The notes under the pieces were generated by a model. The model was not told the origin of the DNA, made no database searches, and saw only the letters and a program-made list of their open reading frames with translations. This document shows, in pieces, positions 20,434 to 31,946 of a stretch of DNA of 64,000 nt. Numbering within the stretch: the first letter of the stretch is position 1; every line of letters starts with the position of its first letter. This DNA comes from Lineus longissimus (taxonomy: Eukaryota > Nemertea > Pilidiophora > Heteronemertea > Lineidae), in NCBI RefSeq assembly GCF_910592395.1, contig NC_088310.1, forward strand, positions 11,851,501 through 11,915,500, given 5' to 3'. Both the position numbers and the translations under genes were made by a program.

Positions 20434-22817
20434 CATGAAACCATCTAACTTGCATTTGACGTGTTTGTCGCAACTTTGTCGCAACTTCAATTTTGTCATT
20501 TAATTTCCAAGCTGTCTAAAGATGATGTTTGTTTGTTCACTGGCGACTTTACCCTAACACTACATTCACAATATCGATATTTCATTTCGTTTTATATTCA
20601 TGACCAAAGATGATGGTCTTTTATTATGAATCTCAGCAAATCCGTGCAATTATTGTGTTTTCATAAAGCTACAGCTATGAAATAATCATTTTCTTCATAT
20701 TTCGACTTCCTATTTCCACACGCAATGATAAACTTCAAATTTGTATAACGCAGAAAAAGAGCAATGACAAAAAGGTTGCATGCATATTCATTTCAGGGGT
20801 ACTACACTTCTGGTCATTTAATTACTCCAGACTTCGCGCTGATTTCAGAGCAAATTAACAATGCGCGTTCTATTGAGTCATTTTTGTTTTCTATGAAATC
20901 TTACCCATATATTTCTCCGAGGGCGGTTAAGAATGCAAGTCGATGCATCATTTGGCGCTTCGTTCTAAAGTATTCCGATGAGTAAATACCATCTTAACGT
21001 TATTCAGTTCAGTTCATGTTGTTGTCTTAGCCTCTCCCGATATCGCGCAAGAGTATTTAATTTGCCAGCATGAGTATTTCCCATTATGAAAAATGAGCAG
21101 TGCAGCACTTGAACACAAAATGCCTCAATGAAGAAAACCTTTTCTCATGAAAATTTTGTTACTCCACATAGAAATGAAAATATGAGTGTTTTTAGACATA
21201 CAATGTACGTGTCTAGGATCAAGTCGTGGATGAAAAAAACTGTATTGATGCTTGGGTACAACAGGCAACAGATCACGACAGATACGGACAGCATCGAGGT
21301 TTTGCCTGGCTAAGGATATATGGAATCAATGAGAATGTGATTGTCTGTAATGAAAATAGTATAAAAAAGCTCGGTGCGTTGATAATAGCCAGCCCGACGA
21401 AATATATATAGCGGACATTGTAATAAATTTTCTGCATTTTGTCAGCTAAGGCGCTCGATTGTATAGCGCACAAATGAACCTTTTCAGAACTGAAACCGGA
21501 TGAGACATGCTCATGTGCTTAGTCACAGTGATCAATTTACTCTATTTAAATGACCGATTTTCTTCTTGAAAACGAACCAAATTTGACCCAGGTTGGAATA
21601 CATGGACCTAAAAATCCTCTCAATGGTAGAATAAGATATACTTATCAAGCATGGGCCCTCGTCTTAAACAGGACATGATCTGAGGTCTTTGACAATACAT
21701 ACGAAAACAGTGCGCGGCGTGAGTCCTTTTGCATGTTTGGAAAGTAGCGCGGGACCTAGCGCGGTTAAGGTTTGTTGAAGCTATGATAACTTCCGCTACT
21801 GAAAAAAGCAGATAATCTTTTTCCTATCACTAGAGGTTTGACCGAAATTTGGCCGGATTTCTCCCAAAAATGTGCCGGTGGTCTAAAAGTGGCCGAAAAG
21901 CCTTTTAAGATTTCAAGTACTTTAGAATATGACCCAATATTCCTTTTAACAATACGGATTGGTTCAATCAGATGACATTGTTTGCTCTTAGCAGGCCCGA
22001 ATACTGTTCAACGATTCACCTGTGTCTACAAAGGGAAATCTATCCGTGTTGGGTATACCTCCGTGTTGCTTACTGAGCTTTGAAATTTTAACAGTATTCA
22101 CTAATTTTACAGACGTATCGAGGAATTTTAATGCCTGATAAAATATTACCCATTATTTCTAGATGAATCTTACATTCAGCATATAGTTCGTTTGCAGTTT
22201 GGTCATCAGGTCGTGCAGCTAGCTTTGAAAGTAATATACTGGTATATCTTATCTGTGGGGACGCCATTCAGCCGGTTTTGGTGCGTCTTTTATTCACATA
22301 GGCCCATTACACGTAAATAAGGTCATTTATACAGGCGCTCTGGACACATTGGTGAGCTTTTTAGACGCAAAATCGATAACTGTGCACCCTACTGATCAAC
22401 CCGTATTGGTTATAGTTATACATAAAAAAACATCGCTTTATCTGACTGGATCTCGTCGACATCAAACTCCGAATATCTGTAAACTTCATTGGTCCATTCT
22501 TCCGATCATGCAAAGGGGCATGAACTTGCAGCAGCAGTGACGAACTTTCAACTTATTTGGAGGTGGGGCGGTTTGCCGGTTCGAGCCCGTTTTGGCAACA
22601 GTGAATTCATTTCAAGATGGGTTATCACAGACTTTTGACAGCACGTTAACTCAAAAGATGCTACTTTCCTGAGCACATCTGTATAAAATTATTCTTATAC
22701 TCGAACAAATAAGGGAACTGCAGCATGGCCAACAGAGAACATCTAAATGTGCATGCCCTACCGGCGTTGCGGGTAATATCCATTGGAGGAGACTTTAGGA
22801 CTGATCATGATTGATCA
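20434..22817. other. No recognisable gene
   Basis: AT-rich noncoding sequence; open frames are at most 73 codons. A GGTTCGAGCCC at about 22578 resembles a tRNA B box but has no A box or stem partner nearby. Confidence 0.55.
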
Positions 22818-22833
22818 TGTTCACCGGGGTCCA

Positions 22834-23064
22834 TACCTATGTGTCCCGGTACCTATGTGTCCCGGTACCTATGTGTCCCGGTACCTATGTGTCCCCATAT
22901 TAAAGGGGTACCTATGTGTCCCGGTACCCATGTGTCCCGGTACCTATGTGTCCCGGTACCTATGTTTCCCCATATTAAAGGGGTACCTATGTGTCCCGGT
23001 ACCCATGTGTCCCGGTACCTATGTGTCCCGGTACCTATGTTTCCCAGTACCTATGTGTCCCGGG
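22834..23064 (+). repeat. Left-arm 16-bp tandem array (13 units)
   Basis: Thirteen CCTATGTGTC-type units of 16 bp, each containing GGTACC. Two CCATATTAAAGG spacers (22895 and 22970) create a 75-bp higher-order period. Confidence 0.9.
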
Positions 23065-23460
23065 CAGTAGAAATGCGATTTTAGGATTAGGCCGATAGTC
23101 ATGATAAAGTCATGATAGTCGGCTTCATAAGTAATGTCACTGGCCTTTTTGGTTACTTGAATAAAAACGATGGTTTTTCCTCAATCTAATTTTGGACCCA
23201 ACACAATTTCAAGGTAGGTCTGAGAGATTTGGAAGACAAGTGAATTTGGTTTTGTTCCTTGAGGCCCTTTGATTTTTTGGGGTCAGGGCTGGGGCCGTTT
23301 TGTTTCTTCTTATGGACACTTAACTTATGACGGCGACTATCACGACTATATCCTTTTGATACCCCTTCGTCCTTACAAAGAGCCGGAGCATATCGAAAAC
23401 CACTGGTGCCGAGGATGTCATGACAATAGGCCTAGTCCTAGCTAAAATCACGTTTCTTGT

Positions 23461-23578
23461 ACTGACCGGGACACATAGGTACCGGGAAACATAGGTACCG
23501 GGACACATAGGTACTGGGACATATAGGGTACCGGGACACATAGGTACCGGGACATATAGGTACCGGGACACATAGGTA
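23461..23578 (-). repeat. Right-arm 16-bp tandem array (7 units)
   Basis: Seven units of the same 16-bp repeat in inverted orientation, with ATATAG variants and one 17-bp unit. The CCATATTAAAGG spacer is absent, so the arms have diverged or expanded independently. Confidence 0.9.
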
Positions 23579-23834
23579 TGACCCCTGTTCACCGCCGGTA
23601 AGTTGGCATGCTGATGTCAAGTTTGAAAAAGTCTCATGAAATAATGTTGATTCGATATTTTTCAAAAGCCAAGGGTCGAAACAATCATCAATGAGTTGTG
23701 TAAATATCGGCAACTTTGGCTAAAAGATGTATCAGTGATATACAACATAAGACGTGTCATGTCATACGTTTTAACGTCTGCCCATTGATTCCTCCAAGTC
23801 ATTCTAAATGTCTCAATGTTTCATGCTCATGGTA

Positions 23835-24140
23835 CAGTCCAAATCAAAAATCCTAAGTTCACGTCATTGGCGCGTCATTGACGCACTACCCAGCGCGTAG
23901 GTCGTGCGTAAATTCAAATTCAAATTGAAGTATGTTTATTACTACCTTAAAATTGTACATTTGTCGGTTATAAACAGTAATAAACTAAGCATGCAAGGAT
24001 GATAACGAACATAAAGTTTGTTTGTGTAAGTCGGGCGTAGGTCGCGCGTAATTTACACCAAACATAGAAAGGTAAGCGCGTCACTGGTGCGTCAATAGCG
24101 CGCAACTTGGCGCGTAACTCCCGCGTACGTACGCTGTAAA
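23835..24140. repeat. CG-rich TIR-like repeat, related to the 37.8 kb element, with an insert
   Basis: The sequence starts CAGTCCAAATC after TA (23833-23834), the same end as the MITE at 37802-37936, followed by the shared CGTCATTGGCGCGTCATTG block. It then holds a GCGTAGGTCGTGCGTAAATT unit and, about 110 bp later, GCGTAGGTCGCGCGTAATTT. The AT-rich segment between them (AAATTCAAATTCAAATTGAAG...TTTATTACTACC) looks like the 3' tail of a minus-strand LINE. The right end (CGTACGCTGTA, about 24130-24136) only weakly matches. Confidence 0.5.
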
Positions 24141-25192
24141 TTTTGTGAAATTATGCTAAAAATGCTTCGATCATAAGCGGAAGGCTTGTACAAAGCAGTT
24201 GTCCTTGTTTGAACAATAATCAGATCACTTTTAAATATATTGCACCGTTTGTGTAATTTTCAGGAGAAGCGTGCTCTGGCATATGGATGACCTTTGACCT
24301 CGTCGATTCTTTAGGGCAATTTTGGGGTCAAACTATATCAGTTCTATAAATCTTCGTGGCGAACTGACCGAGGACGTAAAGTTGGAAAGGGGAGTTTCGA
24401 AATGGGATGGGAACGAAACTGATATGAAAGAGGATGTGGTGGCTACCGGATTTGCGGGCGTGGGTGTGCGTGTGTGTGTGTGGGGGGGGGGGGGGGGTCT
24501 CTCGAGCTGGATAGGTTTTCATGACTTATCGAAAAAGCGTTAAAAATTAATGACTTGCTTTAGGATAAGCGATCAAATGGGCATCACTTGAAAGTGCAGT
24601 TCGTGACAATAAAGAGAACGCGCAGGACTTCATTCCGGGACCAACTGCAGAAAAACAGGCGTTTGACAGATTGAATATTCTAAGAATACTTCAAAAACAA
24701 CCCAGTATTTTGGTAACCTTTCCCTGATCTGCTAACAAACATTTATGTTGCTATTTAATTTTTAATTGAAATGTTTTACAGCGTACCTTCCTCAAGCAAA
24801 CAAAGTGACGTGTCGCCGTGCTAAAGTGTTCATTTGTTATGTCATGTTAAGCTTGAAGTTGCCAAAATGTCCTTTTGTTTTCATGTCATTTTAATCAAAT
24901 ATTTAGCACAACTAGAGTCGAAAACTACTCCATTTTGGTTATTTGAGAGGGCGCACGTATTGTTTTTCCATCAGAAGTTAATTTATGCAGCTAATTGTTT
25001 CATTTCATGTTAATGTAAACATGGTAAAGGTACAACAATGTTGTGATTATAGGCATATCCTGATTGATACGGTTTTTTGACATTTCATATAAACTAAAGC
25101 GCTGTTAATCAGCTCACACAATTATTGTGATTTATGAGTAACTTTTGGCAATTAACCTAATTCCTAGAGGAGCCTGTTTTGGGAAAATGACA
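24141..25192. other. No recognisable gene; GT microsatellite and poly-G
   Basis: Noncoding. A short GT-rich microsatellite at 24462-24480 runs directly into 16 G at 24482-24497. Confidence 0.6.
24482..24497. repeat. Poly-G run (16) after GT repeat
   Basis: Sixteen G preceded by alternating GT. Confidence 0.95.
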
Positions 25193-25703
25193 CTTTTTAA
25201 TATTTTACGGGCAAAACAACGGTTAATAACACATTTTTGGTGACTACTGCCCCGGCCTCCCCGCTAGGCACGCACTGGATTCGTAACACACATCAGAGCT
25301 GCTAGAACAAAAAATAAACAGACGTCCTGCGCGCGAAATACGAAAGGCCCATATGTTATACAATTTAAATGGCATTAATTGCTGCGCTTATATAATCTCT
25401 GGTTTCTCCTGATTGGCCGGCCAAGTCAAATAGGATGTACCATACCCTTTTTGATATTTTGCGGGCAAAACAACGGTCAATAACACATTTTTGGTGACTA
25501 CTACCCCGGTCTCCCCGCTACGTACGCACTGGATTCGTAACACAGATCAGAGCTTCCAGAACATAAAATAAACAGACGTCGCGATCCACCGCGCGAAATA
25601 CGAAAGGCCCAGATATGTTATACATATAAATGGCATTAATTGCTGCGTTTAATCTCTGATTTCTCTTGATGGGCCGGCCAAGTCAAATAGGATGTTTCAT
25701 ACC
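25193..25703 (+). repeat. Tandem duplication, 254 and 257 bp
   Basis: 25193-25446 and 25447-25703 are head-to-tail copies. Both start CTTTTT(A/G)ATATTTT(A/G)CGGGC and end AGTCAAATAGGATGT..CATACC. Shared blocks include GGTGACTACT, CGCACTGGATTCGTAACACA and AATGGCATTAATTGCTGCG. Divergence is modest (substitutions plus a few indels such as an inserted GCGATCCAC). No ORF is conserved between copies. Confidence 0.92.
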
Positions 25704-28700
25704 ATCCTTCTTAAGAAAATGATGACGAAACCTAATGACTTGATTGAATTTCGGTTTTACCATGTATACAGATATACCTTTGTCTGTTCTGATGTCACGT
25801 GGTTGCCGCTTGATGCAGCCTCTGCAATGGGACAATGAGACAATGAGATATGCAGTGGGAAAAATATGTTCTTCAATTTGTGTCGCACTGGCACCTGGGC
25901 ACTTCCGACAATATCGCGCGATACCTTACAACCACATTCTTTATATTCTTTTTCAGCGTTTCTCTTTTAGATTAATTAGTAATGCTAGCATATGACTCTT
26001 CTTCTGACCCAACACTCCTTCAAAGAGTCGGCCCTCAGTTCATAACCTACCTACTTATCAAGGACAAATACGCACATCGTTGATTAATTTCAATATCCGC
26101 ATAAAAGTGACGAAACAAAAACTTATATTGGAAAATCTATTGACAGTCGACCCTAAGAGCAAATGCCACAGAAAGACTGGGTGAAGTACAGGTGGATCAA
26201 GTAGGGTACGTCCCATCGAGGGCCCGAGATTGCTATGTGTGGAGCAGCAATACGTTGCCTGATAGTCACAAGGACCCCACCCACAGGAACAAGCCAGCGA
26301 TTAGAGTTTGCTCAACTACTTAGACACGTTTCATGCCGATCTCTGTCCTGATTAGAAATACAATTATCGTTTCAATGATGGCATCTTTATCGTGTAATTA
26401 AACAATCTGGATATGAAGTAGTTGTCTTTTGTCATACAGATATAAAACATTCGCGATGCTATGTTGATTTTATGGTAAGTAGTTTTTTTTATCCACGCAT
26501 GCCACGAATCGGCTAGATGACAAACAACACTTTCGAATTAATAAAGACAATGGCCAGGTCATCTCGTATTAAGAGTACATCCACCTTGGCGTGTGCTGGT
26601 CACTTTCTAAGAAATTACCTACAAATAAGAAAGTTATTAGACGCACATACTAGTATACGCTCCGTACTGCAATGACGTCACATACACCAAGAGTGTCCGT
26701 TTGCGAGCCATGTGGTCAACGATGACGTATCGTTATCATCGAGGTCCTTCAGGAATGTCTTGCTTGTATTGACGAATTACTAATACGGAGATTTCCGCAG
26801 TTGTATTTTATATATCAGCTCAGAAGCTGTTAAGATTGTCAGTTCACCGTTACAGACATTGTAGCGATACATTTATAATTAGTTGAACATTGACAGAAAC
26901 GGGTCGGTGCTCCAGTAGTACTAGAAGTGTATTTTTGATTTTCAGGCTGATATAGATATGGTCATGTTTTGTTGATCGCGAAGGAAGCCAACTGCAGTCG
27001 TATCCTTTCCTTTGGAAAGGGAAAGACTGCGAAAGGACTATAGACCTATGGTTTGCTTTATTACGAATACGTTGACTACTGTGACGTGCACAGCCGTCTT
27101 TCTCGTGATTTTCCACATTCTAAAGAGTACTGTGGCTGGGTAAGTAGGTGAGTAACATAAACTTCGCTCAAAAGAGTCATCATCTTTTCGTAAGGCGCAG
27201 TTAACTATCGCGGGAAAATTGTTATGGATTCTTCTTCGATATTGAGACGTGTGGCGTAGAAACTCGCCTAGAAAAGAATAGATGGCGACATTGGTGCTAA
27301 ACTGATCGCACTCACTGCAGTGATTATCAGCAGGATGCGGATGCCTCCCACTCGATCAAGGTAACGACAAATAGCCACCGTGGACACAGAGAGTCGCCTT
27401 TGAAGCTGCATTTTTTATTTAGAACTATGAAAATTTCACTGCTTTAACAGAGTTAAGAGTTTTACTTCATATGGCAACTATCTTTACATAATCTTAGTAC
27501 AGAGTAAAGGGTGTATCGAATTTAGATACCCTCTGTCCCTTATACATTGGCAATTCTGCCTCAGTAATATTTTCGTGTGTTTCTAGGTTCAATCGATTTT
27601 TTTGCATTAAAACAATAAAAAGCGACATTCGCAGTCATTTGGTGTTGCTGATACGTGAAGACTCTAAAGTTTGTAAGTTGAGTGTAATGCATTCCAATCA
27701 TTATGCCCTGCACTGTTAATGACTATCATAGTTACTCAAAACAAAAATGAGCAATTCAAATATATGTTTCTATTCTTATATATATGTGGGATAGCGTCGC
27801 AATGGTACACAAAATAATGGCAGCACAAAGAGTTTTGAAAAACGTTTATTGAAAGTGTCTATTTTGCCCAGAATGAAAAACCCCTTGATGTTTTTCAAAA
27901 GGTTAAAGACCATATAGGGCTGTTTTTATTTTCCCGAACAACTGTCACGGATTGTTGCCCCCCCCCCCCCCCCAGAAATTCAAAATCTCAAAATCTTTAT
28001 TCAAAGAGAGTAGTCCGCCTGCAAAGTAATTTCAGAGGTTCTACCTCTAACATACTGCATATATACATTTACTGGTGTAATTGACCAGCCAAAGCAACAC
28101 TTCGTGCGTCTGTTGCAAACCCAAGATAAAGCGCAATGGTATACAAGCATACGTCTAAGGGCAAACAGTTTATTTGTCGAAAACACTCAAAAGAACATCG
28201 GCAATGTAAAGAGAGATTTCATTTTCATGCTAAACTTGGCAAATATTAATTTAGCAATGTTATCGAGGCAGCGCGTTTGTAATTTTCTTGATAAGAGACA
28301 AGAAATCAATGGGAGGTTAAGGACAGCATAGTGGAACATGAGGAACGATATTGGCAACCAGTTCTCGTTATTTTGTTTATCCTATCACTTGGTTTGAGTG
28401 GCTGAAAATGGCTAACAAAAGTACGGGTAGTCGAGGAGACAAGTGGTATGAAGGACCTTACAGTTCTCATTGACACAATATACGTTACCAAGAAATGCAT
28501 AGGTTTGACAAGCGTTCGTATCACTTATGTGACTACTTCACTTTGAGCACAGAGGGAAAATGAAACTCACGCCGAGTAAACACACGGCGAATTTTATTAG
28601 CAGTAGAATGCAGCTCATGAATGATTTGCACATGGTGTTCGTACTGCCGGGATCCGAGATAATTATCCAGTTGAGAGTGTTTTGAAGCATTGTCAGTTCC

Positions 28701-28929
28701 CATGAGCTTTTATGGTAATTGTTCCCTTGCGATTTATACTCATAGGTGTTTTTTGTCAAGTTCTTGTTAGTTAAAAAATAGCCTGCAGTTCTCTAATGAA
28801 CATTCATTAATATTGGTAAGATCCTACACCACTATAATTTGCAACAGTGTGTTGAAGACAGCGACATGTGACTGACCTGAGAACTGGACAACGTAAATTA
28901 CTCCAACCCACCAAAAAAAACAAAAAACA
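25704..28929. other. No recognisable gene
   Basis: Noncoding AT-rich sequence. It contains a 16-base C run at 27958-27973 followed by an AATTCAAAATCTCAAAATC...TTTATTCAAAGAGAGTAG segment (27974-28020) that resembles the inverted 3' tail of a LINE. Open frames are at most 88 codons with no family match. Confidence 0.55.
27958..27973. repeat. Poly-C run (16)
   Basis: Uninterrupted run of 16 C. Confidence 0.95.
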
Positions 28930-28938
28930 AAAACCCAG

Positions 28939-29210
28939 ATAAACCTTTGGGACCTGTGGTATTGCGACAACCACTGGACGATGATCTGGATACGCCAATT
29001 AAGCAAGGTGATTCTGAAGGTGATCCTAATGCATACAATGGCAACGACCTATACCAGGCTGTACAGTTCATCTATAGTAACCCAACGCGCAGAGAATGCT
29101 GCATCTTCAAAGAGGTGAAAACACGCCCAGACAAAGCCCGGTGCAGTTTACCTGCTTCAAAACTCATACTAAGTGAAGGTGGTTTGGACGTGTTACAAAC
29201 AATTAGGTGA
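28939..29210 (+). CDS. Coding-like fragment of unknown family (possible 3' exon)
   Basis: After an A-rich stretch ending AACCCAG (possible 3' splice site at 28938) a frame of about 90 codons opens: KPLGPVVLRQPLDDDLDTP, then GDPNAYNGNDLYQAVQF, IFKEVKTRPDKARCSLPASK and LILSEGGLDVLQTIR, stopping at TGA 29208-29210. Composition (many D, E, K, balanced codons, few homopolymers) looks like real protein, but I recognise no family and there is no ATG at the start. A hairpin element begins 15 bp after the stop. It may be a terminal exon of a host gene or a transposon-encoded fragment. Confidence 0.35.
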
Positions 29211-29224
29211 CATCGCATGATTAA

Positions 29225-29367
29225 GTGACCTGACGGAATAAGTGACACAAAATCAACTGATAAAAGGACCTCATAATCTTTACTGTACAAGGGGTGTCCT
29301 AAGCTAAACTGTTTCGACATAGGTTATCTTATCAATTGACTTTTTGTCACTTATTCAGTTGGGTCAC
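29225..29367. mobile_element. Short inverted-repeat element with 39-nt arms
   Basis: Left arm 29225-29263 (starting GTGACCTGACGGAATAAGTG) pairs with right arm 29329-29367 at 33 of 39 positions, around a 65-nt centre. TA-like sequence borders both sides (TTAA before, CTAA after). This is a MITE-like or transcribed-hairpin structure just behind the coding-like frame. Confidence 0.7.
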
Positions 29368-29734
29368 TAATATTTGCAATTGTCAGGTAAACACCACAAC
29401 ATTGCACTATGTTGAAGGAACGTGACCTTAACATGCTAAAAACAAATGCGTGGTTAAAAATTAGTACGTTATTTTAATAGTGCATCCATCGTCGCTTTGT
29501 GGATTCCAACAGAAAAATATTTCGTTTATGTTTTGATAAATCCCCCAGCAAATTTTTTTCTTTTTTTCTTTACAGCATTTTAGAGCTTGTTAAAAAGACA
29601 ACAACTGAAATATACTGTATTTTGATTGAAATACATCGAAATCCCAAGAAATGACAAGCCACGGAACTTTAAACAACCAATATCAGCACAAAATCAGCAT
29701 AAAATCCAAAGTTTGGCCCATATAAGCGAAATGA

Positions 29735-29849
29735 AACCCCTTCTTAGAGGCTTTCCAGCATCTTAGGGGTTTTTCATTTTACCCAGCGAAAAACCTCGAT
29801 CTAAGAGGTGCACATTTCTGTTGGCCGCAAACCATTATTTCTAGAGTGA
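29735..29849. mobile_element. MITE family A, degraded copy 1
   Basis: Shares with the other copies the CTTAGAGG...AGGGGTTTTTCATTT start, a central AAAAACCTC..CTAAGAGGTGCACATTT..TGTTGGCCG block, and the end ATTATTTCTAGAGTGA. This matches the family end CCTTATTTCTAAGAGTGTA. Confidence 0.55.
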
Positions 29850-30855
29850 AGAGCGTGGTTAGATTTACAGTCAAGGTCAGGGTGAGGGTTAGGTTTAGGA
29901 CGAGGTTCTAAAAATGAGGATCAAAATGAGAACACACGTAAGCAGAGCCAGCGTTGTAAAGGAAATACATGAGAGGACTCGCGTGCAAAAAGCTAGTCAT
30001 TTCTAAAAAAAGGCACACATTGTGAGAAATGAATGTTGATGGGTGAAATAAATGATATAAGTTCCCTTTGCAGATGATTCGAATTCAGTGAGAGGACGTA
30101 ACTACCGTGGTTAAAACTTGTTCGTTGTGCAAAAGAAAACACACAAAATCACATTTTGTTTTATACACATGCTGTTGACCATCCCCATCCCCCATCCATA
30201 TCCAACACCAAACTATTACTACTTCTTCCTCAGCCACCACCATACACCACCACCACCACTACCATTAGCTGAAACTCGGGACCTACAAGAATATCGGTCC
30301 ATTGTCATAATTTGGAAAAAGTACCGGAAGCCATCTGTACGAATCTCACTAGGGACTAATACATGTAGTTGCTCAAAAATGGCGGTGATGAGAGAAGGAG
30401 TTGACCAACATACACGGGCTATGATTGTCTCCAGTACACTTCAAGAAGGAGTGCCTACTGTGGTATGTCACAATATTAAGGCTAATAACACTTCACTAGG
30501 ACTGGTACACGAAGTGCCATTGTATAGTCACGTACCTATGATATGTAGATTGATTCTTTTGGCAATATATATTGCCTGATATGAGTGCGGCTTTTATATT
30601 GCTATAATTGTTCCCATGGCTTTTTTCATGTGAAAATTAGGGACAAAATTGGAGAAAGTCATCCATATAGCTGAAGCCTCGGCCCTCGTTTCTCTTTCTT
30701 TCAGCCTGCAATTATTTATTCGAACATGTCCCATCCTATTCCTTAAACGAAACGGCCAGGGGCCATTGTGCTTACCGTATAGATATTTGGTGGTTAGGAA
30801 TTCATCCTGGTTAAGAAACATGATGCATGTATAGTATGTAGGTCAAACCAAAGTC
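29850..30855. other. No supported gene
   Basis: Contains a CAC-rich microsatellite (30230-30262). A 153-codon open frame runs through it (30118-30579), largely low-complexity proline/histidine in its first half; I do not support it as a gene. Confidence 0.5.
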
Positions 30856-31440
30856 GGTATGACATGTGATGTATCTTTGCTTGGAGTACCTACCATAACA
30901 AAATCATTGAAAACAAGTCACTAACAAGCGATATATTGCACTTTTTAACGTTTTTAGTTTTGGCTTCCTGGTGGCCAAGTCGAGAATCAGATCGGATCAA
31001 AATTCTGTGTCTTAGGTAACATGACATAGGGAGTCGCGTGTACCTCGTTTCAAGTTCATAGCTTAAGTGGTTAAGAAATGTGCCATAGTATGTTATACTC
31101 AAACGGCCAATTTACACCATTTGACATCTGTGACCTTGAAAATTAGGTCAAATCAAAAACCCGTAAGCTACTTGATTATCTGTGCTAGGAGAACCTACCA
31201 TAAAAATATCATCGAAAACAAGTCACTAATAAGCGAGATATCCCACTTTTTAGGCTTCCACTTCTGGCCCCCTGGTGGCCAAGTAAATAATCAAATCGGA
31301 CCGAAAATCATTGTCAGAGGTCACCTGACCTGGGGTCCTGTGTACAAAGTTTCAAGTGCATAGCTTTAGTGGTTAAGGAACGTGCCACTGTTTTGAAACA
31401 GGATACAGACGACGACGGACGACGGACGGCGTTGTATAAA
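30856..31440 (+). repeat. Tandem repeat, two about 305-bp units, ending in a GACGACGGACG tail
   Basis: Two units share GAACCTACCATAA, GAAAACAAGTCACTAA(C/T)AAGCGA, CCTGGTGGCCAAGT and TTTCAAGT(T/G)CATAGCTT. The phase is about 305 bp (30909 against 31214 for GAAAACAAGTC). A TGACCTTGAAAATTAGGTCAA segment separates them, and the second ends in ACGACGACGGACGACGGACG followed by poly-C. The pattern resembles dispersed tandem repeats of marine invertebrates. Confidence 0.85.
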
Positions 31441-31459
31441 CCCCCCCCCCCCCCCCCCC
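31441..31459. repeat. Poly-C run (19)
   Basis: Nineteen C directly behind the GACGACGG tail of the repeat. Confidence 0.95.
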
Positions 31460-31729
31460 ACGGTGAGCCAAAAAAGAAGGACTGACCTGGACGATCAAAC
31501 TCATCTTTGTGAAGATATACAACCGCTCGCGCTGCACACAATCGCAATCAGGGCAGGAGCGTTAGTGTGTCCCTGATAGGACAGATGGCAGCACAAGAGT
31601 GATACAGAACCATTATTCACTTTTTTAAACTGTTCATTATTGCTATAATCTTCTCATAAAAATGCACTGGATTATTTTGAAGTCGAAAAAGTTATTTACA
31701 TGTACCCTCTAAATCTAAAATAATGTTAA

Positions 31730-31942
31730 AGGAACTCTAAAGGCAGCAGCTAGGTAGGCAATATAATGTTATTGAAAGTCGCCAATAGGGGTCTCAACAT
31801 CTCTCAGTCACGTCAAAACTAATCACGCTTGTACGAAGGATATATTTAGTTGTGAATCACAATGACCTTGTGCCGCTCCTGTGCATATATGTAACCAAAA
31901 GAGGGCCAACTTACCCTCCTGCTCCTGCTTCTAGGGCCCCCT
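31730..31942. mobile_element. 213-bp TTAA-flanked MITE (piggyBac/Kolobok-like)
   Basis: TTAA lies immediately outside both ends (31726-31729, 31943-31946). The left end AGGAACTCTAAAGGCAGCAG is roughly inverse to the right end (AGGGGGCCCTAGAAGCAGGAGC when complemented), with about two thirds identity over 30 bp. TTAA targeting is typical of piggyBac and Kolobok; superfamily is inferred. Confidence 0.6.
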
Positions 31943-31946
31943 TTAA

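Larger units (their letters stand above)
22826..23585. mobile_element. Foldback transposon with 16-bp tandem repeats in both arms
   Basis: The ends are inverted (GGGGTCCATACCTATGTG at the left, complement of GGGGTCATACCTATGTG at the right). The 8-bp sequence TGTTCACC lies directly outside both ends (22818-22825 and 23586-23593), a clean target duplication. Each arm consists mainly of tandem CCCGGTACCTATGTGT units, in opposite orientation. Inside the arrays a second inverted block (CGATTTTAGGATTAGGCC at about 23074-23091, inverted at about 23425-23450) continues the palindrome. That leaves a loop of roughly 300 bp without an ORF. An 8-bp duplication fits hAT, P or Merlin-like transposases; the superfamily is inference. 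The repeats are stop-free on translation only because of their composition. Confidence 0.88.

Noticed and set aside
22834-23064. CRISPR-like regular repeats
   Set aside because: The 16-bp units are contiguous with no unique spacers and have an inverted partner array within a transposon; the context is eukaryotic.
22783-23713. Several 81-95-codon frames encoding repeated cysteine-proline-valine-tyrosine peptides
   Set aside because: They are translations of the 16-bp tandem array in different frames and strands, not genes.
30118-30579. 153-codon frame as a gene
   Set aside because: The first half is low-complexity proline/histidine from CAC-rich DNA and no domain is visible.
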